A stretch of DNA of 64,000 nt, taken from the NCBI RefSeq assembly GCF_047663525.1, contig NC_092605.1, positions 2,232,001 to 2,296,000 of the forward strand. The letters run 5' to 3'. Every line of letters begins with the position of its first letter. Position 1 is the first letter of the stretch. The DNA is from Anas platyrhynchos (taxonomy: Eukaryota; Chordata; Aves; Anseriformes; Anatidae). Below are positions 1-13,129 of the stretch, one piece after another. The position numbers were made by a program, and so were the translations under genes. Below the pieces are notes generated by a model. That model was not told the origin of the DNA and searched no databases. It was given only the letters and a program-made list of their open reading frames with translations.

Positions 1-900
1 CCTGCCGAGGAGGGTTTGCCTAGTGAGGCCATGAACTGTCACAGCCTTTTAAATGGTGCTGCTCTGTCATTCAGGGTGTCCCAGCGCCTCAGCCTGGAGG
101 CGTGAGCCTGACATTTTGGTTAGCAAAGCAGCCCTGAGGAGCAGCTGGTGCTGGAAGATGGCCTTGGGCCACCTTGTATTCGCCCACACAGATCCTTGCG
201 GGTCATGCTCCAGCTTGACCCAAGTCACTTTAAAATTAGCTCAGGTGTGCCGCATATTTATACAAGCTGCCAAAGTGTTCCTGGATCATGGAGGAGACAA
301 AATGGCAGGAACAAGGACAGCATCACTTGGAGGCTCTGCCATAATCAAAGGGCTCAGTACGGTGCTCAGTGCCACACCGCTGGCCACTGACCACAGCAGT
401 TCACCCAGGCCATAAGGAAAAGGGCAGCCGCCCCACCCCAGATGAACTTAGGGGCTGTGAGAGGGGTTTTCCAATTACATGCACTGTTTGCTAATGGCAG
501 AAACATTGTCCTTTCATTACTTTGTTAGCACAGCCAGTATCTCCTAAGTACCATCTGTAGGAAAAGTTAACTGATAGGAGCTGAGCTATTACTTCATCAG
601 CAACCCTATGACCTGGAGAACTGTTAAAAACCTAGATAATCACAAACCTTTTATTTATAACTAGTAAATTATGCCCATATGTTTCTGAGCAGATACTTTT
701 CTCAGCAGATGAATTAACATGCCAGAAATAATCCATGTTAATGCACATATTTTTCAGCAACCCCTGATACTTAATATGGCTAACAACCCTTTGGTTTCAT
801 TATGTTTCACCCTCTCTTCTCAACTTCAGATTTTCCTGGAAAACCCACTTATTTATTTATTGGGGGTGGGTGTAGGTGCAAAAATAAAAATTTCCAATTG
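1..900. other. Non-coding, nothing recognised
   Basis: Single-copy-looking sequence. The first 420 bp are somewhat GC-richer and hold a 120-codon + strand frame with no recognisable motif. The remainder is AT-rich. No repeat, RNA gene or splice structure is supported. Confidence 0.5.
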
Positions 901-921
901 AAAATATCATTCCCCTGTGGT

Positions 922-990
922 GTTTTCATTTCAAAATATGTTTTGATTTCATGTGTGTGTGGATATAAAATAATATATTGAAATGAAAAC
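922..990. repeat. 13-bp perfect inverted repeat
   Basis: GTTTTCATTTCAA (922-934) is matched by its exact reverse complement TTGAAATGAAAAC (978-990), with a 43-nt loop. A further related word, CATTTTGAAATG, follows at about 999-1,010. This could be the ends of a very small inverted-repeat element, but no target-site duplication was found, and chance is plausible in AT-rich DNA. Confidence 0.6.
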
Positions 991-1010
991 CTGTGTTTCA
1001 TTTTGAAATG

Positions 1011-1785
1011 TCAGACTGAGAAAGAAAAGCATGTTCAGCTTAAGATGTCATTTTATTCCTATATTTAAAAATATAAAAATAAAACCCCATGTTTAAGTGC
1101 TTTGATGTTTTATCATATAACTTCTTTCCCTCATTGCTGACTCTTATCTCCTCTGTATTCCCCAACCATCCTTTTTTATTTTGGAAAAAGACAGAAAAGG
1201 CAATAAAGTAGTAAAATATGGTAGAAATATTATTTCACTTTTTTATTATTATTATTTTTTCCAGATAACATAACTTTGAATATTTTTTTCAGTTTATAAA
1301 AAAATGACAATTTAAAAAATAGAATATTTTTACTTTTTAATGTTTTCTGACATTTTCAGTTTCTACTATCTAGAAATAAGACCTCAGTTTTGAAAAGTTA
1401 TAAGGAAGACAATCCCAAAATAAAAAATAAAGAAGAAAAGTGAATAATCTCACAGTATTTCAGAAGAAAAACCTGGTCGACACTCAAGTTGAAATCAAAA
1501 TTTGAAATAAATAGTGGAAAGAAACCATGTGTTTTATACTGACATCTTGTTTAAGAAAACTACATCTTCCTTTTAAACTTTCCAGTTTGATTTGCAAATA
1601 AATTAATCAGCAGACAACTTCTGAAATCTGCAGAGGAAAACAAAGCAATACAAAACAAAACAAAATCACCTAATTTAGTAAAACTCTGCTTTCTCATCAG
1701 AAGCTTTTCATCCTTCCAGAGTCAGGCTCGGCAGGGGTCTGACAAACTAAATACAGAGATGCTCCTCCCCAAGGGTAATGTTGCA
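1011..1785. other. AT-rich non-coding block
   Basis: A- and T-runs dominate, with words such as AAATATAAAAATAAAA. This could be matrix-attachment-type DNA. No coding potential is visible. Confidence 0.5.
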
Positions 1786-2097
1786 CGAGGTTTTGCTGCG
1801 CGAGGGGAAGGAAGGGGCGAGCATCCAGCGACATCAAACGCTGCGCTGCCCCCTCGCAACGTTCACACGCACCCTTAACCCAGGGTGAAAAAACCTGAAC
1901 TCAGAATGAGATGCACGCTCAAGAAGGGGTTCCTGGGAGGCAGCACGTGCTGCCTGGGCTCCCGCGAGCCTGAGCGAGTCCTCTGGGACCTCACGTTCAC
2001 AGGGAGGTAATGCAGCTGTGAGGTCCGGGCTAGGAGAGATGCTGGTGGGCACTCCATTTGCCAATAAAGCAAGCCACTAACACCTTCAACCGTCCTC
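1786..2097. promoter_or_regulatory. Small CpG-dense segment
   Basis: I count 19 CpG dinucleotides in about 312 bp, 17 of them before 2,027. The surrounding kilobases have almost none. The segment is also GC-rich relative to its flanks and includes a CACGTG E-box in GCACGTGC (about 1,944-1,951). CpG retention usually marks unmethylated regulatory DNA or a recently decayed island. No TATA box or convincing first exon is seen on either strand. It may be a minor or distal promoter, an enhancer, or an old exon of unknown origin. Confidence 0.4.
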
Positions 2098-2248
2098 GCT
2101 TGGATAACAGCACTGTTTGTCTAAGGCTGGGCAAACTCCTGGAAAAAAAATATTCACCCCGTTAAATGCTGTGGGCTGAGAATATCAGCCACACGAAAGC
2201 ACTAACATTCAGGATATTTCCAGTTGCAAGCTGGCTCAGGGCATGCAG

Positions 2249-2326
2249 TGTGTGTTGTGTGTTGTGAAGGAGCACAGTCTGTTACCATTTACAGGTTTAT
2301 GCCGCACACACACAGGCACACACAAA
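2249..2326 (+). repeat. TG-rich run facing a CA-rich run
   Basis: A TGTG-rich tract (GTGTGTGTTGTGTGTTGTG, about 2,249-2,267) is followed about 35 bp later by a CACA-rich tract (about 2,303-2,326, with GCACACACACAGGCACACAC). The two are partly complementary and could fold into an imperfect stem. Each alone is an ordinary impure microsatellite. Confidence 0.7.
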
Positions 2327-4138
2327 TTATGATAAAGGATACAAGTGTAGAGTAGCTGATGACAATAAAATAGGATTAGACTGGAGCCTTGTCTTCACTT
2401 AGGGATAGAAAGGGAAAATCTCAAAAAAAGACAAGTTTAATCCAGCTGTGAAATGCTTTGGGGGCTCTTAGACACATATCATGCACTGAGTAAAGAATAA
2501 CAGAAACAATAAACCCATGATAGACACATGCGAGTGCTTTGAGTGGCTGTATAATCACTTTATAGTTTTTAGATGAGATGCTGATTTTATATTTCTGTTA
2601 CTTCACATGCATCATGAAAGCAAACAGCAAATCCAGATTGATTTGAGAAGAGAGATCACCAGGAGAGAAGTGTTAGACTTCAGATTAGTTTTCTACCCCA
2701 TAAAGTCAGCTTTTCCATGCTTCTGTGTTCTTTGTCCAGTTCTACACACCCACCCCATCTAAATGTTCTCTTGCAGAAATAAGAAATGCATTGCTCTTGG
2801 TAATGCTTCTCATTTTCCGTCCAGTTCTTAAAATATAAACATATTCTTCAATTTTGCGTAATTGATCTGCTCGGCTAGAAGCTGTTTTCGTACAGTGAGA
2901 GCAGCTAACTCCGAGCTAACCTAGCTGTTTGACACAGGGACTGAACCCAGCTACAAGGAGACATGCTGCAGAATTATAGACAAATTTAGGGCAGAAAGTG
3001 CTGATGGTAAAGATTAAAGGCTGTTTTTAACAATTAACATTATCTGGAAGCTTAACTCATGCTCTTTTTTTTTTCAGTTTCTCTTTTGGAGTGGATAATG
3101 CTGGACGGATCATTGCTTTTATCTACTCAGCTTTTGCTATGCTACTACAGAAACTGTACAGAAGCTGTGAGCAGTGGGTATGGTGAAACCAGGAGGAGAA
3201 AGTGCAGTTGCTCAAGGATGCAGCTCGGTATCAGAATTGTATTTTTTTGTCTTTGTGAAAAACTCCTTTACTCCCCTGTCCCCGATCAGATTGCTGCTTC
3301 TAGGAGGCAACGTACATGAAATCCATGCAAGCTCCCCCACTGTGCTGAAGAGTGAACAAGTTTCCAAATCTCAGGAAAACATTTGCAGTGCAGATGAGAA
3401 GTGGGGAGTTGCTGGATGTTATCGGGCAGACCCAAGGACGTCATTTTCTGTGGAAAAAGTAGGCAGAGGAAAGAAAATTAAAAGAGAAGCTTGGAGCTCT
3501 AAGCTTAGCCTAGGTGAACCAGGGAGGATTTCTGTTTTAATAATCATTAGTCTATCATTTTGCAGATAGTGAAATGACTCCATGATTCATTTATTTTGTG
3601 CAGTTTGCACCAGTCCAGTTTCCTGTCTCTACCTCTGGCTATTGCTTTTTGTTGCTGCTGACTCGGTTTAACCAACCTTGACACTTTAAGGCCAAAAATT
3701 AATCTTCCAAGTAAAAGATGGCCAAGATTACTAAATTATGTGCCTCTTCATTATCTTTAGGTACCTCCTTAGGACAGATGAATTGCCTCAAAGTCAGGAA
3801 AAAAAAATCCTACAGGGAGAAAGCGAAGAATAATGTGCAAATACTGAATGAGAAAATGAATCTGCACCAAAGGAAAAAGGGAAAAACACACATGCAATTT
3901 TTTTTCCCCCACTCATTCTGTTTCCTTTATGTTCACTGGTTCAGGGCCGCTGGTAGAAGATGGAGACATATATTAATTCTCCATGCAGAAAAGTAAATAG
4001 TGATCTCCGTCCTCTGGGATTCAGACGTCTGGTCTCAGCTTCCCGGAGGAATCTTCCTCCATTGCCTAATGGTCTCTGACCATAGCAGATCCATTTAAGG
4101 GATACCATATCATTTTCTAAAGCCTCATTTAGACTCAT

Positions 4139-4154
4139 ACACACACACACACAC
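4139..4154 (+). repeat. (AC)8 microsatellite
   Basis: Eight AC dinucleotide units are followed by a short A run. Confidence 0.9.
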
Positions 4155-6988
4155 AAAAACATCACCCTGTCACATTGAAACGATTTCAACCCCGTAAACC
4201 TCCTTTTTCTTTATTTCTCGTAACTAATTTAAAATGCAGGGATGTATTTAAGAAAGAAAAGGAGAGGTAGAGGAAGGAAGGAAAGGATATGGCACAGGAG
4301 TTAACTTTCCAAAATTGCATTAAATGATGGATTTTAAAAGTCCATTTTGAAGAAAGTTGTGTAACTTTTTTAGAACAAGTGCCTGCCATAAAAGAGAAAG
4401 AGGGGAAAAAGACATTATCTGGTCTAGTAGTTTTCAGGAAGTTGTGGTCCCAATTCCCTAAAAATAAAATTTCTTTATTATCATCATTTTATTTATTACT
4501 TCTGTTAGAGTAGCACCCTGAAAACCTTAGCAGCACTAGGATCCTATTATAAAAACAGATTACTGGTGAGGAGATTTAATGTTTGACGAAATTTTTAAAA
4601 GCAGCATTAGTGTAAATACAGAAATTTCCTCTGGAAGAGGCTCCGAGTGCTCACAACTTTATTTTAATATTGGATTCTGATGAAAAATGCATACATCATT
4701 GTTATTTGTGAACTCAAGTATTTAAGAAATATTTATTTTGACTTTATGGAAATTTTGCGCTGTGACAAAAGCAAACATTTTATTTTGACAAGCCTATGTC
4801 ATTTCAAGCTACACATTAAAACAGAAATCACAGCAATAAAAAAATTTGCCATGAATGATTTGACAGAATCAATACATGTCTGTGAACCTTTCTGGTTAAC
4901 ATGAGAGGGCATTTCCTGGTGGAAAACCTTTCTGTATGAAACTTTTCAACCAAATCAAGTCAGATTGGAAACTGCCCCAGGACAGACAAGACTTTAATGG
5001 AAGCTCATAAAATAGGAAGAGACTTGCTAAAGGGCATCTTGTCAGCAGGGCCAGGAGCAGAATGAAATCTCCAGCGTCCTTATTCACAGTGTAGTTTCAT
5101 CTTTAACTGTACATGAATTTATTCCTGTGCAGCAGTCCTATCCAGCACACCTCACAATTGCCAGCATGGGGAGAAAAATCAGCCCATCTTTCTAGCAAAT
5201 GACTGATTTCATGGACCATTCTGGTAATGCTATTAAAGACGATATTTTTGAACAATAAGTAATCTGTTCTCTGGGATATTTCTACACTGGAATTCCTTTC
5301 TGTGTCCTATTTTTTATTTTTATTTTTTTAACAAAGAAAACTAAATTGCTATAGGTAATCTAAAACTATCCCAAACAATTTTTGGTAGGAAATGTGGTTG
5401 GTAGAGAACCCATCTCAGAGAATTCTAATTTTGGGGGGTCAGAAATTTGGTAAAACTTAGCACAGTTCTGAAATCAGCACAGTGAAAATCTGGCCTTATA
5501 GCTTCAGGAACAATGAAATACTTTATAGTGTATCAAACACTTTTGATACCTTCAGCTAAAATGAGTGGAGTCAATTTGGGCCTCTCTTAAATGACAGTTT
5601 ATCGGATGCTACCATCTCAAGGCTTGCTACACATCAATATCATCAACTGCTTCGTTAACCAGACGATTTTCATGCTTTATGGTCTGACTGGAATGAGATA
5701 TTGGGGTCCTGCTTGGCCCCACAGCACCAGATGACCTGGGCTGAACTGACCATCCTCCTCTCTCCCAGCCCCAAATCCACGGCGAGCAGCATAGTGTGTT
5801 AATGCAGTGCCCTCTGCTGGGAAAATTACACCTTTTTACCCAAATTTCAGGAGCCTTTAGGTCATACAGACTAGGAATTTTGGAGTGGAGCAATCTATAT
5901 TTTGCCCCTGTTGTTGCTGTAGCTTTGGGGAGGCGATTCTGCATTCTGGGAGGCTTGGGCAGCTGTTGTGTTTCATTGGATTTGCTATTCATTTTCTCAA
6001 ATTTCCTACAAAAGGTTTTAAACAATTTCTACAGATTGTAGTTGGAGCTCCTTGCTGGAGATAGAGCATTTCAGATTCTTTTCAAAGGACATACAATAAA
6101 TAAACAACCCTGTAGCTTAGAAGAAAGGCTACGGAAAAAACAGCTACATCACATGTGTACTTCTACTCTGTAGCTGTATGGTTCCAATTTGTTCCCTCTC
6201 TATTGCTCTGGAAGGCAGATCCCTGGCTGAAGCTGCCATGAACTTTGGGGATATGCTCATCTGTGATCATTTGTCAAGAAAACAAGACAAGAAAAACAAC
6301 AAGAAAAAAAAATATGTTGCTAGTGATATAATCTTCCTGCATGATCTAGAAGTGTAGGATACCTAAAATGAAGATAAAGACCTTTCTTAGAGTACATTTA
6401 GCTACCTCAGATACGTAGCAGAAAGGGCATACCAGGACATTTTTCCAGCTCCAGTCAGGAGACAGACCAAAAAAGCTACCTGTTCAGCCACGTTATCCTA
6501 CATATAATACAAAGTTTTGCCTTGCATCTCTGGCTCAGCACTGATCTGTGGCTTTAGCACTTTCTGCACTGTGTTGGGCATCCACCCCTCCAAGTGGGTG
6601 TTGTCCTTCCGGTAGGAGACATTCAACCGCTGGCAGTAAAAGGATCAATCTGTCAGACCTCAGAGGAAGAGGCAGTTTGGGGAACAAGTCTTTTGGATGC
6701 TCAGCCAAAACTGAAACAGCACTTCAGTCTTTTCGGGCTTTACTTGTTCCTGTGTCAATGTGTTTGCTTGCTGGAACATGACTGACAGAGGATTTGGTCT
6801 CATTTAAACTAAGGTGCATAAGGTAATTTATAAAGTTATTAAACTTCTTGTCTTAACAAAACAGATACGTGCAGTGCACATCCTTTGATTTTGTCTAACT
6901 ATATGTAACAACTATAGCTTGTATTTCCGGATTTGTTTTAGTGCAAGTTACTCTTTTACATTTGTTGAGACCTTTAGAGGAAAAGGGA

Positions 6989-7026
6989 TCTCAATCTATG
7001 TGAAATGGATTCTCAATCTATGTGAA
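6989..7026 (+). repeat. Short tandem duplication, period 22
   Basis: The 16-mer TCTCAATCTATGTGAA occurs at 6,989-7,004 and again at 7,011-7,026, each followed by a similar word (ATGGAT, GTGACC). It appears to be a local slippage duplication. Confidence 0.85.
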
Positions 7027-8147
7027 GTGACCTGATACATATTTCTTTCTTCTCAGCTCTTAAGTCAGCCCTACACATCGTCTCTTTAGAAAATAAATAA
7101 ATAAAATAAAAACTGAAAATGCCAATCAAGCTATAATTTCCATCCAGTTAGCTGCCAGGTGCGACCTGGTACATACTGAGTCTAAGCCTTCAAATGAGAA
7201 TAACACTACCATACAAAACCCCATTAGAAGACTTGTGGCCCATTATCACCACAGTCTCTTTATGGAAAAGCCAAACTTACAGGCCTAGAAGCAACAATAA
7301 CATCTTACATATACCTTTTTGAACATAAATGAGTTGAGACCTAAAACTCAAATAGCTGTTAATTTCAGAAAATTCAAACTTAGAAGAAGGAATCTTTTCC
7401 TCTTGGATGGCCTGTGTTTATTTTAACCGTACTCCAGTCTGTATGATTAGTGCAGCTTTCTTGCACAGGATATGGGGAATTGCAAATGTTAATTTTTCTG
7501 ACACACTATAATTACTGTGGACATCAACTGTTTTTATGCACTTCTCCAAAAATATGGTCAATAGTGTTTGCACAGGAAATTCTGGCTTGCAGGGAACGCC
7601 CTGGATTTCATCCATTCTTGCTCGTAACTCAATCTCTTTGAAAAATCAGAAAATACCTGGTTTTACTTGTTTAATTTGTAAGTTGCATGAAACCTTGGTT
7701 TTTGGTCTAGACATTGCTGCTATATCCATGCTGACTATACAAGCTTTTCAGAAATATCTTCTTTACGTCTTTCAAAATGTTCCTAGCATTCTACTCAAAC
7801 TAAGAATATATTTGCAGATCATTTTTGCTGCCTTTTTTTTTGGTATGAATAGGGAATCAAAAGAAAGTCACAGGCTAGTATGTTGGAGAGGGAGAATCAG
7901 GACACTTGGACTCTAAGCCCTCTTGTAATGATTTTCCATCACTGTACCGCCACATCTGTAATTAGTGGTGGATTTGAAAGCAGTAGAGGATACTCATGGA
8001 TCACAGTTTTATGCAGCACTACTCAATATTTTGCAAACCACATTTCAGCACTGATCACTGGGCAGAGGCCACTTGTCCACCACTTTTGTTCATAGTGCAG
8101 TATTTATGGCAAGGCAAAAAGCAGGATGGAGCAGGCACACATTGTGC

Positions 8148-8192
8148 CTACAGTGATTATGTTGTCTCGTTGTGCTCTACAGTGATTATGTT
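8148..8192 (+). repeat. Short direct repeat, period 29
   Basis: CTACAGTGATTATGTT occurs at 8,148-8,163 and 8,177-8,192. The similarity extends a few bases upstream (TTGTGC in both), giving a near-identical 22-mer. It is probably a local duplication. Confidence 0.85.
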
Positions 8193-9080
8193 TTCAACCT
8201 GCCTTACTGTAACTGTATAGACAGTGCAGAATTTGGTCAAACTGAACACTGGAATCTCTTTTGTCTAGACATCCAACACCAAGAATGTCTTGATTTTCAT
8301 CTAAAAAAGGAAAGGGAAAGAGAAGAAAAAAGGCAATGCAACAGCAGCCACATCTAATGAGATTCCATCATTTTGCAGCATATCTATCCCATCTCAACAC
8401 GTCTTTCTGTACTGGTGTCTTTCCCTTATGGAGAAGACAGGCAGCTTTCACAATGGATATGCCTGAGTCTTTTCTTACCGTGTCATCCAGTGAAAGATGT
8501 TTTAACAAGGACTGCATATACCCAGACCCTGTAGCCTGTGTGTTCATGTCATTGTTGGACGCAAGCCCACATCTTGTTATTTAAGACCAGATGCATCACT
8601 GCTACCAGCTGATCATTTATGTCTGTAGAGTAACAAGAACTTAAGTCAAGATAAAAATGAGAACAGCTCAATTTCTCAGGCAACCTTTACCCAAATATCA
8701 AATTCAGTGTACCAGGAGTAGTTCCCAAATATTTGTGATCCTGATCTGGCCTAGAGGCAAGAATACTACTTACACAGAAAATAGCTGCACTGCACATAGC
8801 TTTTATGAGATGTTATCCTGCCAATTACTGCCTCCGGAAACATATATTTGCATGCTGAATATGTTGGTTGTGGAGAGATTTTTGTTTGCTTGCTTTGTTT
8901 GTTGTTGTTGTTTTGTATGTGCAATGTTGGAGAGCTGTTTCCCTTTGCACGTGTGTATCTATAGGATTGCTATAGATACCTATAGATATATTATATATCC
9001 TTTGGATTGTTTGGAGTAGCTAGACCAACTGTGGATTACATTTGTCTGGAAAATAACACATATCTAGTGCACTTGGACTG

Positions 9081-9113
<33 letters not shown>

Positions 9114-9122
9114 AAAGGAAAC
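9081..9122 (+). repeat. Poly(A) and purine-only tract
   Basis: Twenty consecutive A residues (9,081-9,100) are followed by GGAAAAAAGAAAAAAAGGAAA, giving about 42 bp of pure purine on the + strand. No flanking retroelement body or target-site duplication is visible. Confidence 0.92.
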
Positions 9123-9319
9123 AGAACTAGCTTAATGGACCTTACCTTAAGCACTTCTCTAGCTCTCCACCTTATATCTGGTTACCTCTCAAATGGGAAT
9201 TCTTCAACACAACATACTTTCATTTTAAAAAGAAAGATGGCTTGTTGAAAGCAAATGTTTTTGTGGAAACGGATCAACTCTGACAAATTTTTTTAGAAGA
9301 ATTTCTTGTGTGTAGTTAA

Positions 9320-9361
9320 CAAGAGATTGCCAGAGTAGCCTGGGTAGCTAACAATCTCTTG
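9320..9361. repeat. 10-bp inverted repeat
   Basis: CAAGAGATTG (9,320-9,329) and CAATCTCTTG (9,352-9,361) are perfect complements around a 22-nt loop. The stem does not extend outward. Confidence 0.7.
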
Positions 9362-10492
9362 CAATGTGTAGGTCTATTGACCGCAAGTTCTATCAGAAAG
9401 ATGTAACTTCCAATGACAATTGTATGAAAATCAATGTCCTATGTCATGTAGAAGTCATCTTTAAAATTTCAGCTTTAGATCCTCAAGATTATAAATACAT
9501 GTAGGAAAAAAATTAAAGCCAGAGGAACATCAGTCTGCCTGTTCTCATGACAAAGTGGAGGAAATCTTCCTACAATTCAAAGCAGTATTTTGTGTCTAAG
9601 AAAAGGTGAAAATGAATGAATAAATTTTGTCAATATCAGAAGGTACATGGTGCACACCTTTGAGGAAAGAATGCTGAATGATAAATAGTTCCTGAGAAAG
9701 GGAAAAAATAATAATAATAAAAAAGGTGTTTAACTCAATCTAATTTTGTGAAAAAGCAACAGTTGATGACAGCCAGCCAGTCAGGGCACATTGCAGAAGG
9801 TGTTTTTCATGGCTGTAATCTAATGTCATAGTTTTTGCAGAATTGGAATTAAAAATCTTCAATTCTTTGTGGTGAAGACAGACAGATGCTTTCCTGCTTT
9901 AATTCCTGAGTGGCCATAACACGTTCGTTGACATTTCAACTTGATGTTTTAATTGGCTGATTTGAATAAAACTCAGACAGGTTATGTTGCTCAGTTTTAT
10001 TTTGTGTCTCCCAGCCCAGAAGCCAACAAAAAGAAGACAGCAGGACCAGGAGGGGCAGTGACTTTTCACCTCTCTGATTCTCTCAGTGTTTTGTTTAGCT
10101 CTTAATATATTTAAATTCATGCCTTGTTAAATTAGAACTGCATCCTGGAGGGATTGAAGTCAGCCACTGCCGCCCAAAGAAAGGGTCCCCGACATTCCTC
10201 CCAATTGTCCAGGAGAATGTTTTCTTTAAATATTATTATTATTTTTCTAATGGATCCATTTGCAGCTCTAAAAACGTACACTTTGCATACTTCACCACAC
10301 ATCTCATGGGCGTGCTGCAACCCTGGAGCCAGAGGAGGTGGTTCCTTAATTTTTCCAAATTGTGGAGGCCACTTGCTGGGGTGGACCACACCTCCCCATT
10401 CCTGCTACCCAAAAGGGAAAGACAAAATCTTCTCTAGAAAGTGTCTCTCTAAAGACTCACAGACTGCTCAAAAATTCACTTTAACCCATCAG

Positions 10493-10586
10493 GAAAATGG
10501 AGCCATAAAGAAAAGGGCACCGTGACCTTGCTAACATGGATGCCTGCAGAAACCAATCCGGCCCTGGGCAATTCCTTACTAGGAAG
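10493..10586 (+). other. Candidate exon with strong ATG and donor
   Basis: An acceptor-like TTTAACCCATCAG ends at 10,492, and a perfect donor AAG|GTAAGT begins at 10,587. An ATG at 10,536 has A at -3 and G at +4 (AACATGG), with an in-frame TAA at 10,506. Seventeen codons (MDACRNQSGPGQFLTRK) run to the donor in phase 0. A GTGACCTTG word (10,522-10,530), close to an ERR/SF-1 half site, lies just upstream. No partner exon was found, so confidence is low. Confidence 0.18.
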
Positions 10587-11034
10587 GTAAGTCAAGAGGG
10601 AAAGAGGAAGAGCAGGAAAGCAAGTGCTTAGTGCACAGGCTGGTTTAGCTGGGGTTTCTCATCTAAGACTTGTTCAAGACCCGCCTATAAATCACCGTTT
10701 CTTGAACACTAAAAAATTAGAGATGTGGAAATCTACTCACTCTTTATATCTGGTGAATACCCTATTACAAATCTTCACTGGCATCAGTGGTAGTTACTTT
10801 CACCCCTTATTTTTATTCTTACTTGAGAAAAGTGGCCTATGGCCTATACTAATATTTTGTTTCTCTATACATACATAAATGTGGGTCACAAAATATGCAT
10901 TTATGCAGTTTCTGTCTTTTCTATCAGCTTTCCTATGTACACAAATGCTACACTTTGGTGAGCAATTTGAGCCCAAGATGAGTACCTGCAGAAACAATGC
11001 AGCTTCTTATCCAAATATTCCTGCTGATTATAAC

Positions 11035-11066
11035 TGTGCATGTGTGTGTGTGCACACATGCATGTG
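11035..11066 (+). repeat. TG/CA microsatellite with internal inverted repeat
   Basis: An alternating purine-pyrimidine run carries the perfect 9-bp arms GCATGTGTG (11,038-11,046) and CACACATGC (11,053-11,061). Such sequence can adopt Z-DNA or a small hairpin. Confidence 0.75.
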
Positions 11067-13129
11067 CTCAGGCTCAGTGATTAGCCTTTGCCAAGGAGAT
11101 GATGATGGGTGGAAAATGAGGTGTTTGGTGTATTAAGCAGCAGGTAGCTCAGGTACCATGGATGAAACCCAAATCCAAGTAGGAAGAGGGTTTGCTCGTC
11201 CCAGGTTAGTGCTTGAGGTGGAAACCCACAGCACAAAGCCGCCACAGCCCATTAGCAGAGCTGGGCATCCATCTCTGTCAAGGGGAAGGTCAGGGCTCAG
11301 TTAGCATGGAATCTGAATTGCCTTCACCCTGGAGAACCAGGCGCACTCGGGTGGGACTGAGGTCACTGCCAGGGCAGCAGCGGACTGCTGCCTTCCAAAA
11401 AGGGATTTCAGCCTCATCATTATCACCGTCTTTGCCCCCAAAGAAACTTATATTCTCCTTCCGTAAATTCTCCTATTTCTCAGCATAGAACTGTCCCATT
11501 GCCCCTATTCATGTTCCTGTTCTCCATGTACACCCCACATAGACCCCATGTCTGTTTAGTCTGTCTGAAACTCTACTTCAGATGCCAGAAATAATCCAGT
11601 AGTAATAAATCATTGTCTCATCTCACTGCGGTAAAGAGTGCCTTGATTATGGTGAGCAAAGTTTTATTGACACGAAGGTAACTTTGCTGAAAAAGAGTAA
11701 ATCAAAGTAAAGTTAGCAAAATTTAAAAGAGAATCAAAATTTGTGGAGCAAATCCTGAGCACCTGACATCAGCCATGTTTCCATCACAACTAGTTCTTTC
11801 ATGATTACATAAACTCAGACTAGGCGCAGGCATCAGCTCAGAAAAGAACTCGGTCCTTCATTTCTTTTAGCTATCTATCTGCTACCCTTGAGTGCTGTCA
11901 GCATGTAGGAGGCTCCAGATGTGACATATCCTTGTGCATAAAGGGACTGGCAGTCCTTTGCTGGGAAGCACTCTTGGGAGGGACGAGCCAGTTCTCATTG
12001 ACATCTGCAGGTGCTCATACCAGGCTGGGCTCTCATCCAGATGAATCTTTGCCTGCTTTTATTAAGAACTGCCCAAAGCCCAACTAAAAATATCATTTTT
12101 AATTTGATCTTTGGCTAAAAAAGCAAGGAATATGAAGAAAAGCAGTAGAATTAAAAGGCTCTACATGCTGACCTTGATAAATTTTGGTTTTGGATGAATG
12201 TTATTCAGAAAGCTTTTCTTCACTTGTCTTCAATTCAAAATTCATCCCCCCACACAAAAATCTCATCAGCTTTGGTACGAACATCATATGTGTGCCTATG
12301 GACAAAATTGGAACATGTGGGCTAATACTTTGCAAAAAAAAAGAGACATTTCATTCATGTAGCAGAAAGGAAATTGTGCTTTACTGTATTGTTTACTCTT
12401 CCCAGTACTTTAATTTTCCCTTTGTTTAATATTTCAGCAGAAGCCATTTATCTTCCCTGATGATCAAATAAACTGGGTGGTAAAATAACGGATATGCAAT
12501 TCATTGGGAGAGGGAGTATGGTATTATAAGGTAGACCAAAGGGATATAGTTTGGAAATCCAGTAATGTGTGATTTGCTACCTCATGCTTGCCACAGTGCC
12601 CGAGGGAAAATATTGTTTCCTCATACTGAGCAAAGATATGGGTTATTCTTTAACAGCACTGCAGCACAGGAGCTTGCAGCTCTGAAAGCTGATACCTGAC
12701 TGCTTAAAAGAACCACAACCAATTCAAAGCAAGATCTTTCTCCTCCACAAAGATAACGGGCAATGAAGGTAGCTATCAAAATTTGGTTTTCTAGGAGCAG
12801 GAATTGGGAAAATCCTAATTGGGAAAGAGCCCATGAGGATGAACTCCAGCTGCCAGGAGGCTAAAGTGCCAAGAAGAAAATGACACTGCCTGAAAGACAG
12901 AAATTTTTCTTTGGTGCTCCAAGACCTTGATCCAAGGCCAGCAGAAGTCTTTCTACTGGCTTCAGGGGGATTCCAATGCAGAAGACCCAGCTGAACCTGA
13001 CCCCCAGTATGGCCCTATAACAAATGGGCTTCGCTGCCAAGTCAGCTCTGTGAGATATTTCACCACTATGGAGACTCGCTACCAGAAGACAGAAAATTTT
13101 AGACTATTACTCCTGATGAATCTTTTTCC

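Larger units (their letters stand above)
2327..9080. other. Non-coding; only short repeats seen
   Basis: Apart from the small repeats listed separately, this stretch shows no transposon, RNA gene or convincing exon. Open frames up to about 130 codons (for example 3,174-3,569 + and 5,627-6,025 -) have no family resemblance and ordinary composition. The segment near 2,840-2,960 keeps several CpGs (TTGCGTAATTGATC, GCTCGGC, TTTTCGTAC), which would fit a conserved non-coding element. Confidence 0.5.
9123..13129. other. Non-coding; candidate exon at 10.5 kb
   Basis: No gene is recognised. The segment around 10,140-10,330 is richer in CpG (GCCGCCC, CCCCGACATT, GGGCGTG) and unique sequence, as in many conserved elements. 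The rest is unremarkable. Confidence 0.45.

Noticed and set aside
9081..9122. Poly(A) as the tail of a processed pseudogene or SINE
   Set aside because: The 300 bp upstream contain no recognisable exon sequence, and no target-site duplication is seen.
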